Positions 1 to 8,550 of a stretch of 47,167 nt of DNA are shown here, piece by piece. Position 1 is the stretch's first letter. Each line of letters begins with the position of its first letter. This DNA is from CAZOOK01 sp964581385 (lineage in GTDB: Bacteria; Pseudomonadota; Gammaproteobacteria; Nevskiales; Nevskiaceae). Below the pieces are notes generated by a model that was not told the origin of the DNA, made no database searches, and saw nothing but the letters and a program-made list of their open reading frames with translations. The translations under genes and the position numbers were made by a program. Location: the NCBI GenBank assembly GCA_964581385.1, contig CAZOOK010000040.1, positions 1-47,167 of the forward strand, written 5' to 3'.

Positions 1-61
1 CCACGCCCCTTCAGCCCGCAATCGTCACATACTCATGACGCATCCGGGTTAGTTCTCCTTC

Positions 62-117
62 TTTATTTTTATTTTGAAACGGATATTTGTTTATTTTTTT
101 TCTGAAACTGATATTTG
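62..117. repeat. Tandem 28-base AT-rich imperfect repeat
   Basis: Two adjacent 28-base units (62-89 and 90-117) match at 25 of 28 positions by hand count. Each starts with a TTTATTTTT tract and ends in GATATTTG, with a TGAAAC core. The stretch is about 80% A+T, unlike its GC-rich surroundings. It lies upstream of whatever minus-strand gene lies before base 1 and downstream of the minus-strand DUF4398 operon, so it could be an UP-element or regulator site, or decayed terminator-like DNA. The rest of 1-197 holds no gene that I can support. Confidence 0.75.
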
Positions 118-197
118 AGAGTAACAAGTGACAAGTTTAGTCGCATAAGTGAACGATCTATTATCGATTTCCAGATCGATAGCTGCGCATTACTTTA

Positions 198-1073
198 TCA
201 ACCGGTTTTTGCCGCACGACCGAACAGCGCGACGCCGCCTGCAGGCACTGTTCCCGGGTCGGGAATCGAACGGACCACCAGGCGCCACGCCGGCATCCCT
301 TCGCCGAGCAGATAGTTTTTGACCGCATACGCGCGCCGTTCAGACGTCTTGTCGTTTCCCGCCGCCGTTGCAATGACGATCGGCTGTGGCGGCAGGTCCG
401 CGAGCAGTGCGGGCAGCAACCGGCTGATCGCGCGCCGGGCCGCTGGTGACAGCACGCCGGCCTTGTCGAAATCACGGCTATCCAGTGCGAGCAGCGGACG
501 TGGTCCACTCAACGGTTTCGGGGATAGCGCGGCTTGTGAAGCGGTTTCCGGAGTTGCGGCAGCCGGCAACGCGGGGAGCGGTGCCGGAACCGGCGTTGGC
601 GCAATGGGCGTGAGCTGCAATTTCGGCGGCGTGACGCCGACCGCATCGCCGGCGATCGTCGTAATGGAATCGTTCCCGTGCCGGACGGCGTCCAGACGGG
701 CACTCAATGCGCCGCGGATATGATCGTCGCGGCGTGCGGCCGTCTCAAGCGCGGCAATCTGGACCTTTTTCGCGGCGACGAATGCTGTGTACGCCGCGGT
801 CGCAGAATTCGGTTGCGGGCGTTCGGCTGCGGCGACAGCTCGTTCCGCTGCTGCCACGGCTTCAGGCGCAAACTGCACCAGCTCAGGATCGGCCTTCAAC
901 GCTTCCAATGCCTGTCGGGTCTGCGCCGTGTCAGTATCGGCCGGAGCTGAGGCCGGTTGTTGTACCTGCGCGGCATCTGTGCGGGACATTTGCGCGGCGT
1001 GAATCAGCGCTGATGGCGCAATCAACAACGCCGCGAGCATCGACGACGCACGCACAGACTGCTTCGTTCCCAT
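198..1073 (-). CDS. DUF4398 / OmpA-like C-terminal envelope protein
   Basis: A 291-residue exported protein. Residues 1-26 look like a Sec signal peptide ending in an A-x-A type site. Residues about 45-125 are an alanine-rich helical segment of the DUF4398 type, 150-195 are a proline/alanine linker, and 200-285 resemble an OmpA C-terminal domain. The stretch with D and R spaced as in 'GNDKTSERRAYAV' corresponds to the peptidoglycan-contacting part of that fold. The likely role is anchoring the outer membrane or periplasm to peptidoglycan. A GGAG lies about 8 bases before the ATG. The start overlaps the stop of the upstream lipoprotein gene as TGATG, so the two are probably translationally coupled. 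Function is family-level inference only. Confidence 0.75.
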   Translation of the reverse strand: MGTKQSVRASSMLAALLIAPSALIHAAQMSRTDAAQVQQPASAPADTDTAQTRQALEALKADPELVQFAPEAVAAAERAVAAAERPQPNSATAAYTAFVAAKKVQIAALETAARRDDHIRGALSARLDAVRHGNDSITTIAGDAVGVTPPKLQLTPIAPTPVPAPLPALPAAATPETASQAALSPKPLSGPRPLLALDSRDFDKAGVLSPAARRAISRLLPALLADLPPQPIVIATAAGNDKTSERRAYAVKNYLLGEGMPAWRLVVRSIPDPGTVPAGGVALFGRAAKTG

Positions 1074-1471
1074 CAGCGCGCTCCCTGGTTACGGCGGGTA
1101 GCGGCAATTCCATTGCCATTCGGAATCGACAGTCGTTCGATGACGGCCATTTCATCCTCGGCCTTGGCCCGTTGCCGTGCTGCCATGTCCGCGTGTGCCT
1201 TCGCGAGCACCAGCTCAGCCAGTACTTGGGCTTCCTCGGCGAGCTGTACCGATAATTCGGGGTAAGTGTCCTTCAACTGGTACGCGATGTTGTAGCGAGT
1301 GCGCGCTTCCTGCATGTCAGCGATGCCGTAGCTATCCGCTTTCGTATCCACGACTTGTTTCAGCGTTGCATAGGAACTTTCCAGCGATTGCATCGGAGCG
1401 GGCCGCGATGCTGCCGTTTGGCAGCCGGCGAGTACGATGACGACAAGAGGTAGCGAATATCTGAATTTCAC
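1073..1471 (-). CDS. DUF4398 lipoprotein
   Basis: A 132-residue protein with a GTG start. It has a short hydrophobic signal and a lipobox (V-L-A-G-C, Cys17), so the mature form should be a lipid-anchored periplasmic protein. The remainder is almost wholly helical and rich in A, E, K and R. It matches the DUF4398 pattern: 'Y...K...DSYGI...A...Y..A' followed by a charged coiled-coil-like tail. It is the first gene of a two-gene operon with the OmpA-like protein, sharing one base at TGATG. The two probably act together in the cell envelope. No catalytic motif is visible. Confidence 0.75.
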   Translation of the reverse strand: MKFRYSLPLVVIVLAGCQTAASRPAPMQSLESSYATLKQVVDTKADSYGIADMQEARTRYNIAYQLKDTYPELSVQLAEEAQVLAELVLAKAHADMAARQRAKAEDEMAVIERLSIPNGNGIAATRRNQGAR

Positions 1472-1513
1472 GTCGAGTACAGGATTGCGTTAGATCGTTG
1501 CGAGTGCATGGTC

Positions 1514-1540
1514 ATTGTAATGCAGCGTGCAGCGGGCCAA
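1514..1540 (-). promoter_or_regulatory. Candidate sigma-70 promoter for the DUF4398 pair
   Basis: Reading the minus strand, TTGGCC (1535-1540) and TACAAT (1514-1519) are separated by 15 bases, about 43 bases before the GTG start at 1471. The -10 is good, but the -35 and spacing are weak. The 130-base gap to the divergent gene at 1602 must hold promoters for both sides. Confidence 0.25.
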
Positions 1541-1601
1541 ATTCGACACGCATCCGAACGCGACAGTCACACGTAGATAGCAGGAATATCCGGAGCACGC
1601 C

Positions 1602-2381
1602 ATGACTCCCGCGCAGGCTTTCCTAATCACCGCCGGCATTGCCTTCAGCGCCAAGACCTGCGCTTGGTTGCTTCAGTTACGCACGCACAACGCCGGATTG
1701 GTGGATGCGATCTGGGCGTGGACGCTCGGCGCGCTCGCCAGCGTTTATGCCTTGGTTGGATCTGCTCCGTTGGCCGTGCGCGCGATGATCGCAGCCATGG
1801 CCGGCTTGTGGGGACTGCGGCTTGGTATGCATCTGTGGCGCCGCAATTTCGGCAAACCAGAGGACTGGCGCTATGCGAAATTCCGCGCGCAGTGGGGTGC
1901 GGCAGCGGATCGCAATATGTTCTGGTTCTTTCAGTTCCAGAATGTGTTCACGCTGATGCTCTCGGCCGCCGCATTTCTGCCAGCCGCGTATCGTTCCGAG
2001 GCGCCGCCTGCGATCGCCTTTGTCGTCGCGGGTCTGATCTGGAGCGCGTCGCTGCTCGGCGAGGGACTGGCCGACGCGCAGATGGAAGCATTTCGCGGCG
2101 ATCCCGCGAACAAAGGCAAGGTCTGCCGCGCTGGTTTGTGGCGCTACTCGCGGCATCCGAATTATTTCTTCGAATGCCTCCACTGGGTTGCGTATCTGCC
2201 GCTCGCGGCCGGTAGCGAGTGGGGCTGGTGGACGCTCGCTGCGCCGCTGGTGATGGCGTTCCTGCTGATGAAGTTGTCCGGCGTGCCGCTGCTCGAAGCG
2301 GAAATGATGCTGCGCAAGCCGGGTTACGCGGAATATGTGCGAACCACCAGCGCGCTGATTCCATGGTTGCCGAAGCAATAA
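1602..2381 (+). CDS. DUF1295 (steroid 5-alpha-reductase-like) membrane protein
   Basis: A 259-residue polytopic membrane protein with about six to seven hydrophobic segments. The family signature is near residues 180-197, 'LWRYSRHPNYFFECLHW', the C-terminal half found in DUF1295 and steroid 5-alpha-reductase/ICMT-like proteins, where the R-H-P-N-Y core binds nicotinamide or SAM-like cofactors. The substrate cannot be told from sequence; lipid or sterol-like double bonds are typical for the superfamily. RBS GGAG lies 6 bases before the ATG. It heads a plus-strand run with the CFA/CNMT-like methyltransferase 45 bases downstream, which suggests joint lipid modification (inference). Confidence 0.85.
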   Translation: MTPAQAFLITAGIAFSAKTCAWLLQLRTHNAGLVDAIWAWTLGALASVYALVGSAPLAVRAMIAAMAGLWGLRLGMHLWRRNFGKPEDWRYAKFRAQWGAAADRNMFWFFQFQNVFTLMLSAAAFLPAAYRSEAPPAIAFVVAGLIWSASLLGEGLADAQMEAFRGDPANKGKVCRAGLWRYSRHPNYFFECLHWVAYLPLAAGSEWGWWTLAAPLVMAFLLMKLSGVPLLEAEMMLRKPGYAEYVRTTSALIPWLPKQ

Positions 2382-2426
2382 ACATTTCCAGAGGCTGGAT
2401 CGGGCTCATCACTGAAAACCAACGCA

Positions 2427-3485
2427 ATGGACATCATAGAACTCTGTGAACGCGGCTATATTCCGGACCGACTGACGCGCGCCGGTATGCGCAAGCTGAT
2501 TGGGAAGCGGCTCGTCGATGAGGCGAATCTCGACGGCGAAGAACGTTCGCGTCGGTTCAATACTTTGCTTGATGAGTTGCGCGCGAGTCCTATCGCGATC
2601 GAAACCGGCGCCGCCAACGAGCAGCATTACGAGGTGCCCGCCGCTTTCTTTCATCGTCATCTCGGTCCCCGCCTCAAGTATTCGTGCTGTCTGTACCCGA
2701 CCGGTAATGAAACACTGGCCGAGGCCGAGGAGGCAATGTTTGCGCTGTACGCGCAACGTGCCGATTTGCGCGACGGTCAGCGCATCCTCGATCTTGGCTG
2801 TGGATGGGGTTCGGCGTCATTGTGGATGGCCGAGCGCTTTCCACGTGCGCAAATCGTGTCGCTATCGAATTCGCATGGCCAGCGACAGTTTATCGAGGAG
2901 CGCGCGCGGCAGCGCGGCGTCGGCAATCTCTCCGTGCTGACCGGCAACATCGTCGATTTCGAATTTCCGGCCGATGTCGCGACCGGATTCGACCGCATCG
3001 TTTCGATCGAAATGTTCGAGCACATGAAGAATTACGGGCGGCTGCTGGCGAAGATTTCACGCTGGCTGAAAGCGGACGGCCGCCTGTTCGTGCATATCTT
3101 CGTGCATAAGCTGCTTGCATATCACTTCGAGGACAAGGAACGTTCCGACTGGATGACACGCTATTTCTTTTCCGGCGGCACCATGCCTTCGGAAAGTTTG
3201 CTGCTCAATTTCCAGGATGACGTGCGGCTGCTGCGGCAATGGTGGGTGTGCGGGTCGCACTACGAAAAGACCGCAAACCAATGGCTTGCCGGCATGGATC
3301 GCTCGAAGCACGAAATACTGTCGCTGTTCGGCGACACTTATGGCGCGGCGGATGCGGCCACGTGGTTCCAGCGCTGGCGCATGTTTTACATGGCGGTGGC
3401 GGAGCTATTTGGTTACGCAGGTGGCAACGAGTGGGGCGTAGCGCATTATCTGTTCGAGCCGCGTGGGTCCCAGGCGATACCGTAG
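2427..3485 (+). CDS. SAM-dependent methyltransferase, CFA-synthase / coclaurine N-methyltransferase-like
   Basis: A 352-residue class I methyltransferase. The SAM-binding motif LDLGCGWGS is at residues 121-129, EMFEHMKNY at 195-203, and a conserved DWMTRYFFSGGTMPS segment at 241-255. 'ANEQHYEVP' and 'LKYSCCLY' precede the Rossmann fold. This order and wording follow plant (S)-coclaurine N-methyltransferases and their bacterial homologues, which automatic annotation usually names cyclopropane-fatty-acyl-phospholipid synthase. Bacterial members have no agreed substrate: lipid double bond and amine are both possible. Length fits the family (about 350). The position behind the DUF1295 protein favours a lipid role, but that is inference. 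Confidence 0.85.
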   Translation: MDIIELCERGYIPDRLTRAGMRKLIGKRLVDEANLDGEERSRRFNTLLDELRASPIAIETGAANEQHYEVPAAFFHRHLGPRLKYSCCLYPTGNETLAEAEEAMFALYAQRADLRDGQRILDLGCGWGSASLWMAERFPRAQIVSLSNSHGQRQFIEERARQRGVGNLSVLTGNIVDFEFPADVATGFDRIVSIEMFEHMKNYGRLLAKISRWLKADGRLFVHIFVHKLLAYHFEDKERSDWMTRYFFSGGTMPSESLLLNFQDDVRLLRQWWVCGSHYEKTANQWLAGMDRSKHEILSLFGDTYGAADAATWFQRWRMFYMAVAELFGYAGGNEWGVAHYLFEPRGSQAIP

Positions 3486-3496
3486 CGGAGGACGCG

Positions 3497-4249
3497 ATGA
3501 GATCGATGTCGAACGGAGGGGCACTGGTAATGATGCTCGTTGCGAGCATCGTGCGAGCCGAACCGACGACGACGCGTATGTATGGCTACGCCTACGATCT
3601 GTCGAGCGGGAAGTACATCTATACCGAAGTTCACAAACAGTTGATCGATGGGGCGCGCTGGGTTGGCGGAACGATCCGCTACTTCGCCCCGGACGGCACG
3701 CAGATCGGCATGAAGACGCTCGATTTCAGCGCGGATCCCTACGTGCCAGTCTACCGTTTCGATTTGCCGGCCCAGGGCTACGAGGAAGGCATCACCGCCG
3801 TCACTGCCGATGAGGTGCGCATGGAAAAGACCAGTGACGGCAAGCGTTCCACCGGACATGAGCCGCATGTGCCCGGCATGGCGGCCGATTCCGGCTTCAA
3901 CAACCTTCTGGTCGAACATCTGGATTCGCTCGTTGCCGGCCAGCCGCTGAAGTTCCAGTTCGCAGTAGCCGGGCAGTTGGGCAGCTTCCATTTCCGCACG
4001 GTGCGGCTCGCGGTCTTGCAATACGATGGCCGTCCGGCGGTGCGGCTGCGCATCGAGCCGGATTCACTACTGCGCTTCGTGGTCGATCCGCTCGTGATCG
4101 TCTATGACACCCAGGCGCGGCGATTGCTCGAATATCGAGGGGTATCGAATGTCCACGATCCGGCCACGGGCAAGGCGTACAATGCAAGAATCATCTATCC
4201 CTTGAATCCGCCGCCGGATGCGCCGAAAAATCTTCCGCCGCTGGACTGA
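3497..4249 (+). CDS. Exported protein of unknown function
   Basis: A 250-residue protein that I do not recognise. The ATG at 3497 is chosen over longer in-frame readings because a GGAGG sits 6 bases before it and it opens a signal peptide (hydrophobic core, cleavage after V-R-A, about residue 21). The mature part alternates beta-like strands ('YIYTEVHKQ', 'PVYRFDLPAQGYEEG', 'LQYDGRPAVRLRIEPDSLLRFVVDPLVIVYD'), which suggests a beta-rich lipid- or ligand-binding fold similar in style to DUF3108-type periplasmic proteins. It starts 11 bases after the methyltransferase stop and overlaps the next gene by 32 bases, so it belongs to the same operon. Confidence 0.75.
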   Translation: MRSMSNGGALVMMLVASIVRAEPTTTRMYGYAYDLSSGKYIYTEVHKQLIDGARWVGGTIRYFAPDGTQIGMKTLDFSADPYVPVYRFDLPAQGYEEGITAVTADEVRMEKTSDGKRSTGHEPHVPGMAADSGFNNLLVEHLDSLVAGQPLKFQFAVAGQLGSFHFRTVRLAVLQYDGRPAVRLRIEPDSLLRFVVDPLVIVYDTQARRLLEYRGVSNVHDPATGKAYNARIIYPLNPPPDAPKNLPPLD

Positions 4250-5564
4250 ACGCCTCGCGCTTCTTCTTTTGGCGCTGCCGTTGTTCGCCATTGCTGCACC
4301 GCCCGCTTCTCCTGCCGGGGATGTGGTCGATGCGGCCCTTGTGCAGGCGCAGAAGCGTCAATCCCCGGTTTTGGTCGATTTTCATGCGCCTTGGTGCTAC
4401 TCCTGCTACTTCATGAGTACCAATGTACTCGTCGGCGAGGAATGGGCGGCGGTGAACAAGCGCGCGGTGGTGGTCGACGTCGATGTCGATACGCCCGAGG
4501 GCGCGCAACGTCAGCAGCAAATGCACGTGCGGGGATTGCCTACCTACGTCGTGCTTGACGCGAGCGGCAACGAGCTGGGACGTATCGTCGGTGAACGTAC
4601 GCGGGCGGAGTTTTACCGGCGGATCGGTGAGCTGTTGGCGCGCACGGAATCACTGGAGCAGCTCGCGGCGCGCGTGCGCAATGGTTCGGCGCCATCGATC
4701 GCGGCCGCGCGCGAGGTGTTATCCGCGTATTACGCGCGCGAGGATGTCGAAGGCGGCCTCGCGTGGTGGACTGCCCTGCCAGCGCCGACGCAGGTCAAGC
4801 TGGAGAAAGATGCGCAGCTGCGTCTGTGGACGCAGCGGCTGCGCCTGCTGAAAGCGAGTCAGTTCAATGAAGCGCACCAATGTGCCGCACTGGCTCCGCC
4901 CGTCTTCAGCGGGGATCTTGGCTGCGAACGTCCGAATGAGGTCGAGCGCGTGATGACATGCACCGCTGCTCTGTCCGCCGGCGATCGCAAGCGTTTGCTC
5001 GAGCCGCAGAAAGAGATGCTCGCACGTTTGCTGTACGGCCGTGTTTTCATCGCTCATCCGAGTTGTGCTGACGCACGCAGCGCGGTGCTGGCTGAGGCGC
5101 AGCTTGATCGCGAACTGGGATATCCGAAGGCCGAAGCGGCCATACTCGATACGGCGATCACGGACGCACGCAAGCGGCTCGGCGGCGACCTGAAAAAGGA
5201 CCGCAACCTCGCCGATAACCTGCGCGTCTACCTCGAGCGCGCTGCTCATCCGGTGGAACTGGATGCTTTGTATCCGAAGTTGATTGCGGCCTATCCCGAC
5301 GACTACGTTTATCCGTATCGTTACGCGAAAATGCTGGCCGGTCAGGGACACTATGCCGAGGCGCTTCACTATTTCGAGCGTGCCGCGCCCAAGGCCTATG
5401 GCGTGAACCGGCTCAGCGTCGCGCAGGGGCGCGCGGAAGCACTGGTCAAGCTCGGCCGCGTCGATGAAGCAAAAGCGGTCGTCGCCGACGCGCTGAAGGC
5501 AAACGGGCCGTGGTTCCCGGAGGAAGCCGCCAAAGTCCGTGCCGTGGTATCTCCTGCCGGCTGA
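4218..5564 (+). CDS. Periplasmic thioredoxin-fold protein with C-terminal TPR-like region
   Basis: A 448-residue protein. It has an N-terminal signal peptide (residues 1-27, A-I-A-A), then a thioredoxin domain at about 35-145 with the redox-active pair W-C60-Y-S-C63 and a cis-proline in 'RGLPTYVVLD' near 105. This domain resembles the C-terminal thioredoxin module of DsbD-type proteins and should act on periplasmic disulfides. Residues 150-448 are helical, and the end ('YPYRYAKMLAGQGHYAEALHYFERA', then 'GRAEALVKLGRVDEAKAVV') is TPR-like, probably for partner binding. The start overlaps the previous ORF by 32 bases. The partner may be that exported protein, but no direct evidence supports this. 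Confidence 0.85.
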   Translation: MRRKIFRRWTERLALLLLALPLFAIAAPPASPAGDVVDAALVQAQKRQSPVLVDFHAPWCYSCYFMSTNVLVGEEWAAVNKRAVVVDVDVDTPEGAQRQQQMHVRGLPTYVVLDASGNELGRIVGERTRAEFYRRIGELLARTESLEQLAARVRNGSAPSIAAAREVLSAYYAREDVEGGLAWWTALPAPTQVKLEKDAQLRLWTQRLRLLKASQFNEAHQCAALAPPVFSGDLGCERPNEVERVMTCTAALSAGDRKRLLEPQKEMLARLLYGRVFIAHPSCADARSAVLAEAQLDRELGYPKAEAAILDTAITDARKRLGGDLKKDRNLADNLRVYLERAAHPVELDALYPKLIAAYPDDYVYPYRYAKMLAGQGHYAEALHYFERAAPKAYGVNRLSVAQGRAEALVKLGRVDEAKAVVADALKANGPWFPEEAAKVRAVVSPAG

Positions 5565-5594
5565 TCCTTATCCGGTCATCCACTCGTTCTTGTT

Positions 5595-6455
5595 ATGCCT
5601 CCCGAAACCTTAGCCCGCTTGCAAATCGCCTGTGCAGATCGTCCAGGCATCGTTGCCGCGGTGACGCGCTTTCTGTTCGAGCACGGTGCCAACGTCACTG
5701 AACTGGATCAGCATTCGACGGATCCGGCCGGTGGCCGCTTCTTCATGCGCGTGGAGTTCCAGACTCCGCAGCTCGATCTGACCGGTGAATTATTGCGGCA
5801 GCGTTTTGACGAAGCGGTGGCCCGCCATTTCGGCATGGACTGGCGTATCAATTTCGCCGAACGGCGTCCACGCATGGCGCTGCTGATGTCGAAGCACGAT
5901 CACGCTGCCATGGAGTTGCTGTGGCGCTGGCAGCGCGGTGAATTGCGCGTCGAAATCCCCTGCGTCGTTTCCAATCATCCGGACTTGCGTGCTGCGGTGG
6001 AGGGTTTCGGCGTGTCGTTTCATCACGTGCCTTTCACGGCCGCGACCCAGACAGCAGCGGAAGCAGGCATGCGGGTGCTGACCGATGGTGCGGACTTTGT
6101 CGTGCTGGCGCGCTACATGCGCATTCTCAGCGCGGATTTCGTCGCGGCGTTTCCCAACCGCATCATCAACATTCATCACTCGTTCCTGCCGGCTTTCGTG
6201 GGTGCTGATCCGTATCAACAGGCACGCGAGCGCGGCGTGAAGATCATCGGCGCCACTGCACACTACGTCACCGCCGATCTGGATCAAGGACCGATCATCG
6301 AGCAGGACGTGGTGCGCGTGACGCACCGCCATGAACTCGACGATCTGAAGCGCCTGGGCCGCGATCTCGAACGGCAGGTGCTCGCGCGTGCGGTACGCTG
6401 GCATGTTGAGGATCGCGTGCTGGTGGACGGCAACAAGACCATCGTGTTTGCCTGA
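5595..6455 (+). CDS. purU: Formyltetrahydrofolate deformylase PurU
   Basis: A 286-residue protein that hydrolyses 10-formyltetrahydrofolate to formate and tetrahydrofolate, balancing the C1 pool and supplying formate to purine synthesis. Residues 1-85 are an ACT domain ('LQIACADRPGIVAAVTRFLFEHGANV'); 90-286 are the formyltransferase fold. Catalytic Asn-His-Asp elements are visible in 'INIHHSFLPAFVGADPYQQA' and 'GATAHYVTADLDQGPII'. Length matches typical PurU (about 280-290). It lies 30 bases after the thioredoxin gene and probably is the last gene of that transcript. It converges on the acyl-CoA synthetase gene; no clear terminator is seen in the 62-base gap. Confidence 0.95.
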   Translation: MPPETLARLQIACADRPGIVAAVTRFLFEHGANVTELDQHSTDPAGGRFFMRVEFQTPQLDLTGELLRQRFDEAVARHFGMDWRINFAERRPRMALLMSKHDHAAMELLWRWQRGELRVEIPCVVSNHPDLRAAVEGFGVSFHHVPFTAATQTAAEAGMRVLTDGADFVVLARYMRILSADFVAAFPNRIINIHHSFLPAFVGADPYQQARERGVKIIGATAHYVTADLDQGPIIEQDVVRVTHRHELDDLKRLGRDLERQVLARAVRWHVEDRVLVDGNKTIVFA

Positions 6456-6517
6456 CGGCTTGTCGGTCCCGTCGCCAGATTCTTTGGTCACCGCGACCGC
6501 GATCGCAGCGAAAAGCG

Positions 6518-8173
6518 CTACTCCCAGATCACCTTCGCATCGCGACGGTTCTCGTTGGCCTGGATGATATCGTTGTAACGCTGCTCGACCTGATTGCGGC
6601 GCACCTTCATCGTCGGCGTCATCAGGTTGTTGTCGATCGACCAGGGTTCACGGGTGACGATGATTTTGACGATCTTCTCGTGATCCTCCAGTGATCGATC
6701 GATCTGCGCCATCGTCTCAAGCAATTCTTTTTCAATCGTTCCGCGCGGTTTCTTTTGCGCGCCCGGATTGAGGCTGACGAGCATGATCGGTTGGCGCAGG
6801 CCCGCGCCCACGAGACAGAGTTGGTCGATATCGGTGTTGCGCAGGAACGCGCCCTCGATCGGTGCCGGTGTGACGTACTTGCCTTTCAGGGTCTTGAAGA
6901 TTTCCTTGACGCGGCCGGTCACGTACAGATAGCCCTCTTCATCGACGCGGCCGATATCGCCCGTTCGCAGCCAGCCGTCGCTGGTGAACAGCTCCGCCGT
7001 CTTTTGCGCATCCTTGTAGTAGCCCTTGGTGACCGCCGGATGCATGTTCTGGATTTCGCCGTCGGCAGCGATGCGGATCAGCGAATCCTCGAATGGCTGC
7101 CCGACGCTGCCGAGGCGATTGTTGCCTGGCAGGTTGCAGCTGACATAAATAGTGTTTTCGGTCATGCCGTAGCCTTGGAATATCTCCAGGCCGACCTTCT
7201 GGAACCATTGCAGCACTGGCATCGGCATCGGCGCCGCCCCGGATACGCGCAGCCAGCAACGGTCGAGGCCGAGGTTCTTGCGTAATTTGAAGCGAAGATA
7301 AGTCGACACGAGCGGAATCGAAAGCATGCGATCCAGTTTCTTCTGGGGCATTTTGCTCAGGATCGCGTTCTGCATGCGTGTCCATACCAGCGGCACGCCG
7401 TAGAACCGCGTCGGGCGTACGTACAGTAACGTCTCCGACAACTTCTCGATCGATTCGAGAAAATACACCTGCGAGCGCAGATACATGCTTGCCGCGAAGA
7501 TGGCGCCGCGCTCGAAAGCGTGAGCCAGCGGCAGATAGGACAGCAGATGCTCGCCATCTGGACGCGCAGGTGTATAGCGCAGCATGCCCTGCATTGCGAA
7601 TATCAGGTTGTTGGTGGTGATGATCACCCCCTTCGGATTGCCCGTCGTTCCGGAGGTGTAGATCAATGTCAGCGGTGCGTCGGGATCCCGGTCGATCGGT
7701 TCTTCCAGCGGCTCATGTTTCGCGACCAGTGAGTCCCAGGAATATTCGCACTCGGCGACACCGGGATACGGCAGCGCAATGCGGATGATTCCAGGTGGCA
7801 GCGCATCCAGCATGGATTTCGCATCCGGCATTGGCCCGACGAATACAGCCTTCATTTCGCTATGACCGGCGATGAAACTGACCGCGTCCGCACTCTGCTT
7901 CGGATAAAGCCCGACGCTGACGTAGCCCGCCAGCGACAAAGCGATCTCGGCCATGAACCAGTGCGCGGTATTGAGGCCGGCGATACCAATGCCACTTCCT
8001 TCCGCCAACCCGAGCGCCCGCAGCGCCGCTGCCATCCGCTGGGCTTGATCGACGACCTCGCCCCACGCGTACGTGCGCCACACACCATTGACTGGCTGGT
8101 GCAGATACGGTTCGTTGGGTGCCGTCGCCGCGCGTTGCAACACCATGCGTGCCGGGCTCAGCAGACCTTTCAT
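6518..8173 (-). CDS. Long-chain acyl-CoA synthetase (AMP-binding, FadD15-like)
   Basis: A 551-residue adenylate-forming enzyme that activates a carboxylic acid, most likely a long-chain fatty acid, to acyl-AMP and then acyl-CoA. The ATP-binding P-loop IYTSGTTGNPKG is at residues 171-182. The A5 motif 'QGYGMTEN' is present, as are the A7/A8 hinge 'DGWLRTGDIGRVDEEGYLYVTGR' and a C-terminal lysine-bearing 'TPTMKVRR'. The lid region 'KEIFKTLKGKYVTPAPIE' is typical of the AMP-dependent long-chain (FadD15/ACSL-like) branch. It is shorter than ACSL proteins but complete. It lies alone on the minus strand, facing fadE across the kinase gene. It could feed beta-oxidation or supply acyl chains to the resorcinol cluster, which is inference. 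Confidence 0.92.
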   Translation of the reverse strand: MKGLLSPARMVLQRAATAPNEPYLHQPVNGVWRTYAWGEVVDQAQRMAAALRALGLAEGSGIGIAGLNTAHWFMAEIALSLAGYVSVGLYPKQSADAVSFIAGHSEMKAVFVGPMPDAKSMLDALPPGIIRIALPYPGVAECEYSWDSLVAKHEPLEEPIDRDPDAPLTLIYTSGTTGNPKGVIITTNNLIFAMQGMLRYTPARPDGEHLLSYLPLAHAFERGAIFAASMYLRSQVYFLESIEKLSETLLYVRPTRFYGVPLVWTRMQNAILSKMPQKKLDRMLSIPLVSTYLRFKLRKNLGLDRCWLRVSGAAPMPMPVLQWFQKVGLEIFQGYGMTENTIYVSCNLPGNNRLGSVGQPFEDSLIRIAADGEIQNMHPAVTKGYYKDAQKTAELFTSDGWLRTGDIGRVDEEGYLYVTGRVKEIFKTLKGKYVTPAPIEGAFLRNTDIDQLCLVGAGLRQPIMLVSLNPGAQKKPRGTIEKELLETMAQIDRSLEDHEKIVKIIVTREPWSIDNNLMTPTMKVRRNQVEQRYNDIIQANENRRDAKVIWE

Positions 8174-8486
8174 CGCCGCCTCGTGATAATTCGGTATTAA
8201 GGAAAGAAATTCAGAGGCGGCATCCTAGCAAAATGCGGGCTATCATTGGCCGCTAGAGATCGTTATTGGTGTGGGATGCCTATAGATTTTATGCACCGCA
8301 CACGGTGGCGATCCGCGATAGGGCGATGCAACGAAGGCGTCTGGCGAGGAAGAGTCTGGATGATCCGGCGTTCCGTGGTTCTCGTAACGCCGTTGACGCT
8401 TTCGCATGCTGACCGTTCGTCGGTTTTTCCGGTCCGTTCGTCGCTGTGCCGGCCTGTAAAGGGGGAAGCAGGCCGTCGCTATAGAT
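8174..8486. other. Divergent intergenic region, no gene seen
   Basis: Non-coding gap between the divergent acyl-CoA synthetase and kinase genes. It must contain the synthetase promoter, but I see no convincing -35/-10 pair for it. Short open frames here lack ribosome binding sites and family features. Confidence 0.5.
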
Positions 8487-8515
8487 TTGCAGTGCTGTAT
8501 CAAACAAAGTGTAAA
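8487..8515 (+). promoter_or_regulatory. Candidate promoter for the kinase-like gene
   Basis: TTGCAG (8487-8492) and TGTAAA (8510-8515) lie 17 bases apart. A transcript would start near 8522, which is downstream of the ATG at 8515 but upstream of the GTG at 8551, consistent with the GTG start chosen for the gene. Both boxes deviate from consensus. Confidence 0.3.
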
Positions 8516-8550
8516 TGTGCGCGCCCGATGTGGGCGGGAGAATAATTACC

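Noticed and set aside
1931..2427. Long minus-strand frames opposite the DUF1295 gene, and many similar frames opposite other genes
   Set aside because: They are shadows of GC-rich coding sequence: no ribosome binding sites, Arg/Ala/Pro-rich translations and no family motifs.
6467..6505. Similarity of the purU 3' region (CTTTGGTCACCGCGACC) to the hairpin after darB (CTTTGGTCACAGCAACC), as a possible repeat family
   Set aside because: The shared core is only about 10-15 bases with mismatches, the purU copy cannot form the outer stem, and matches of this size are expected by chance in 47 kb.
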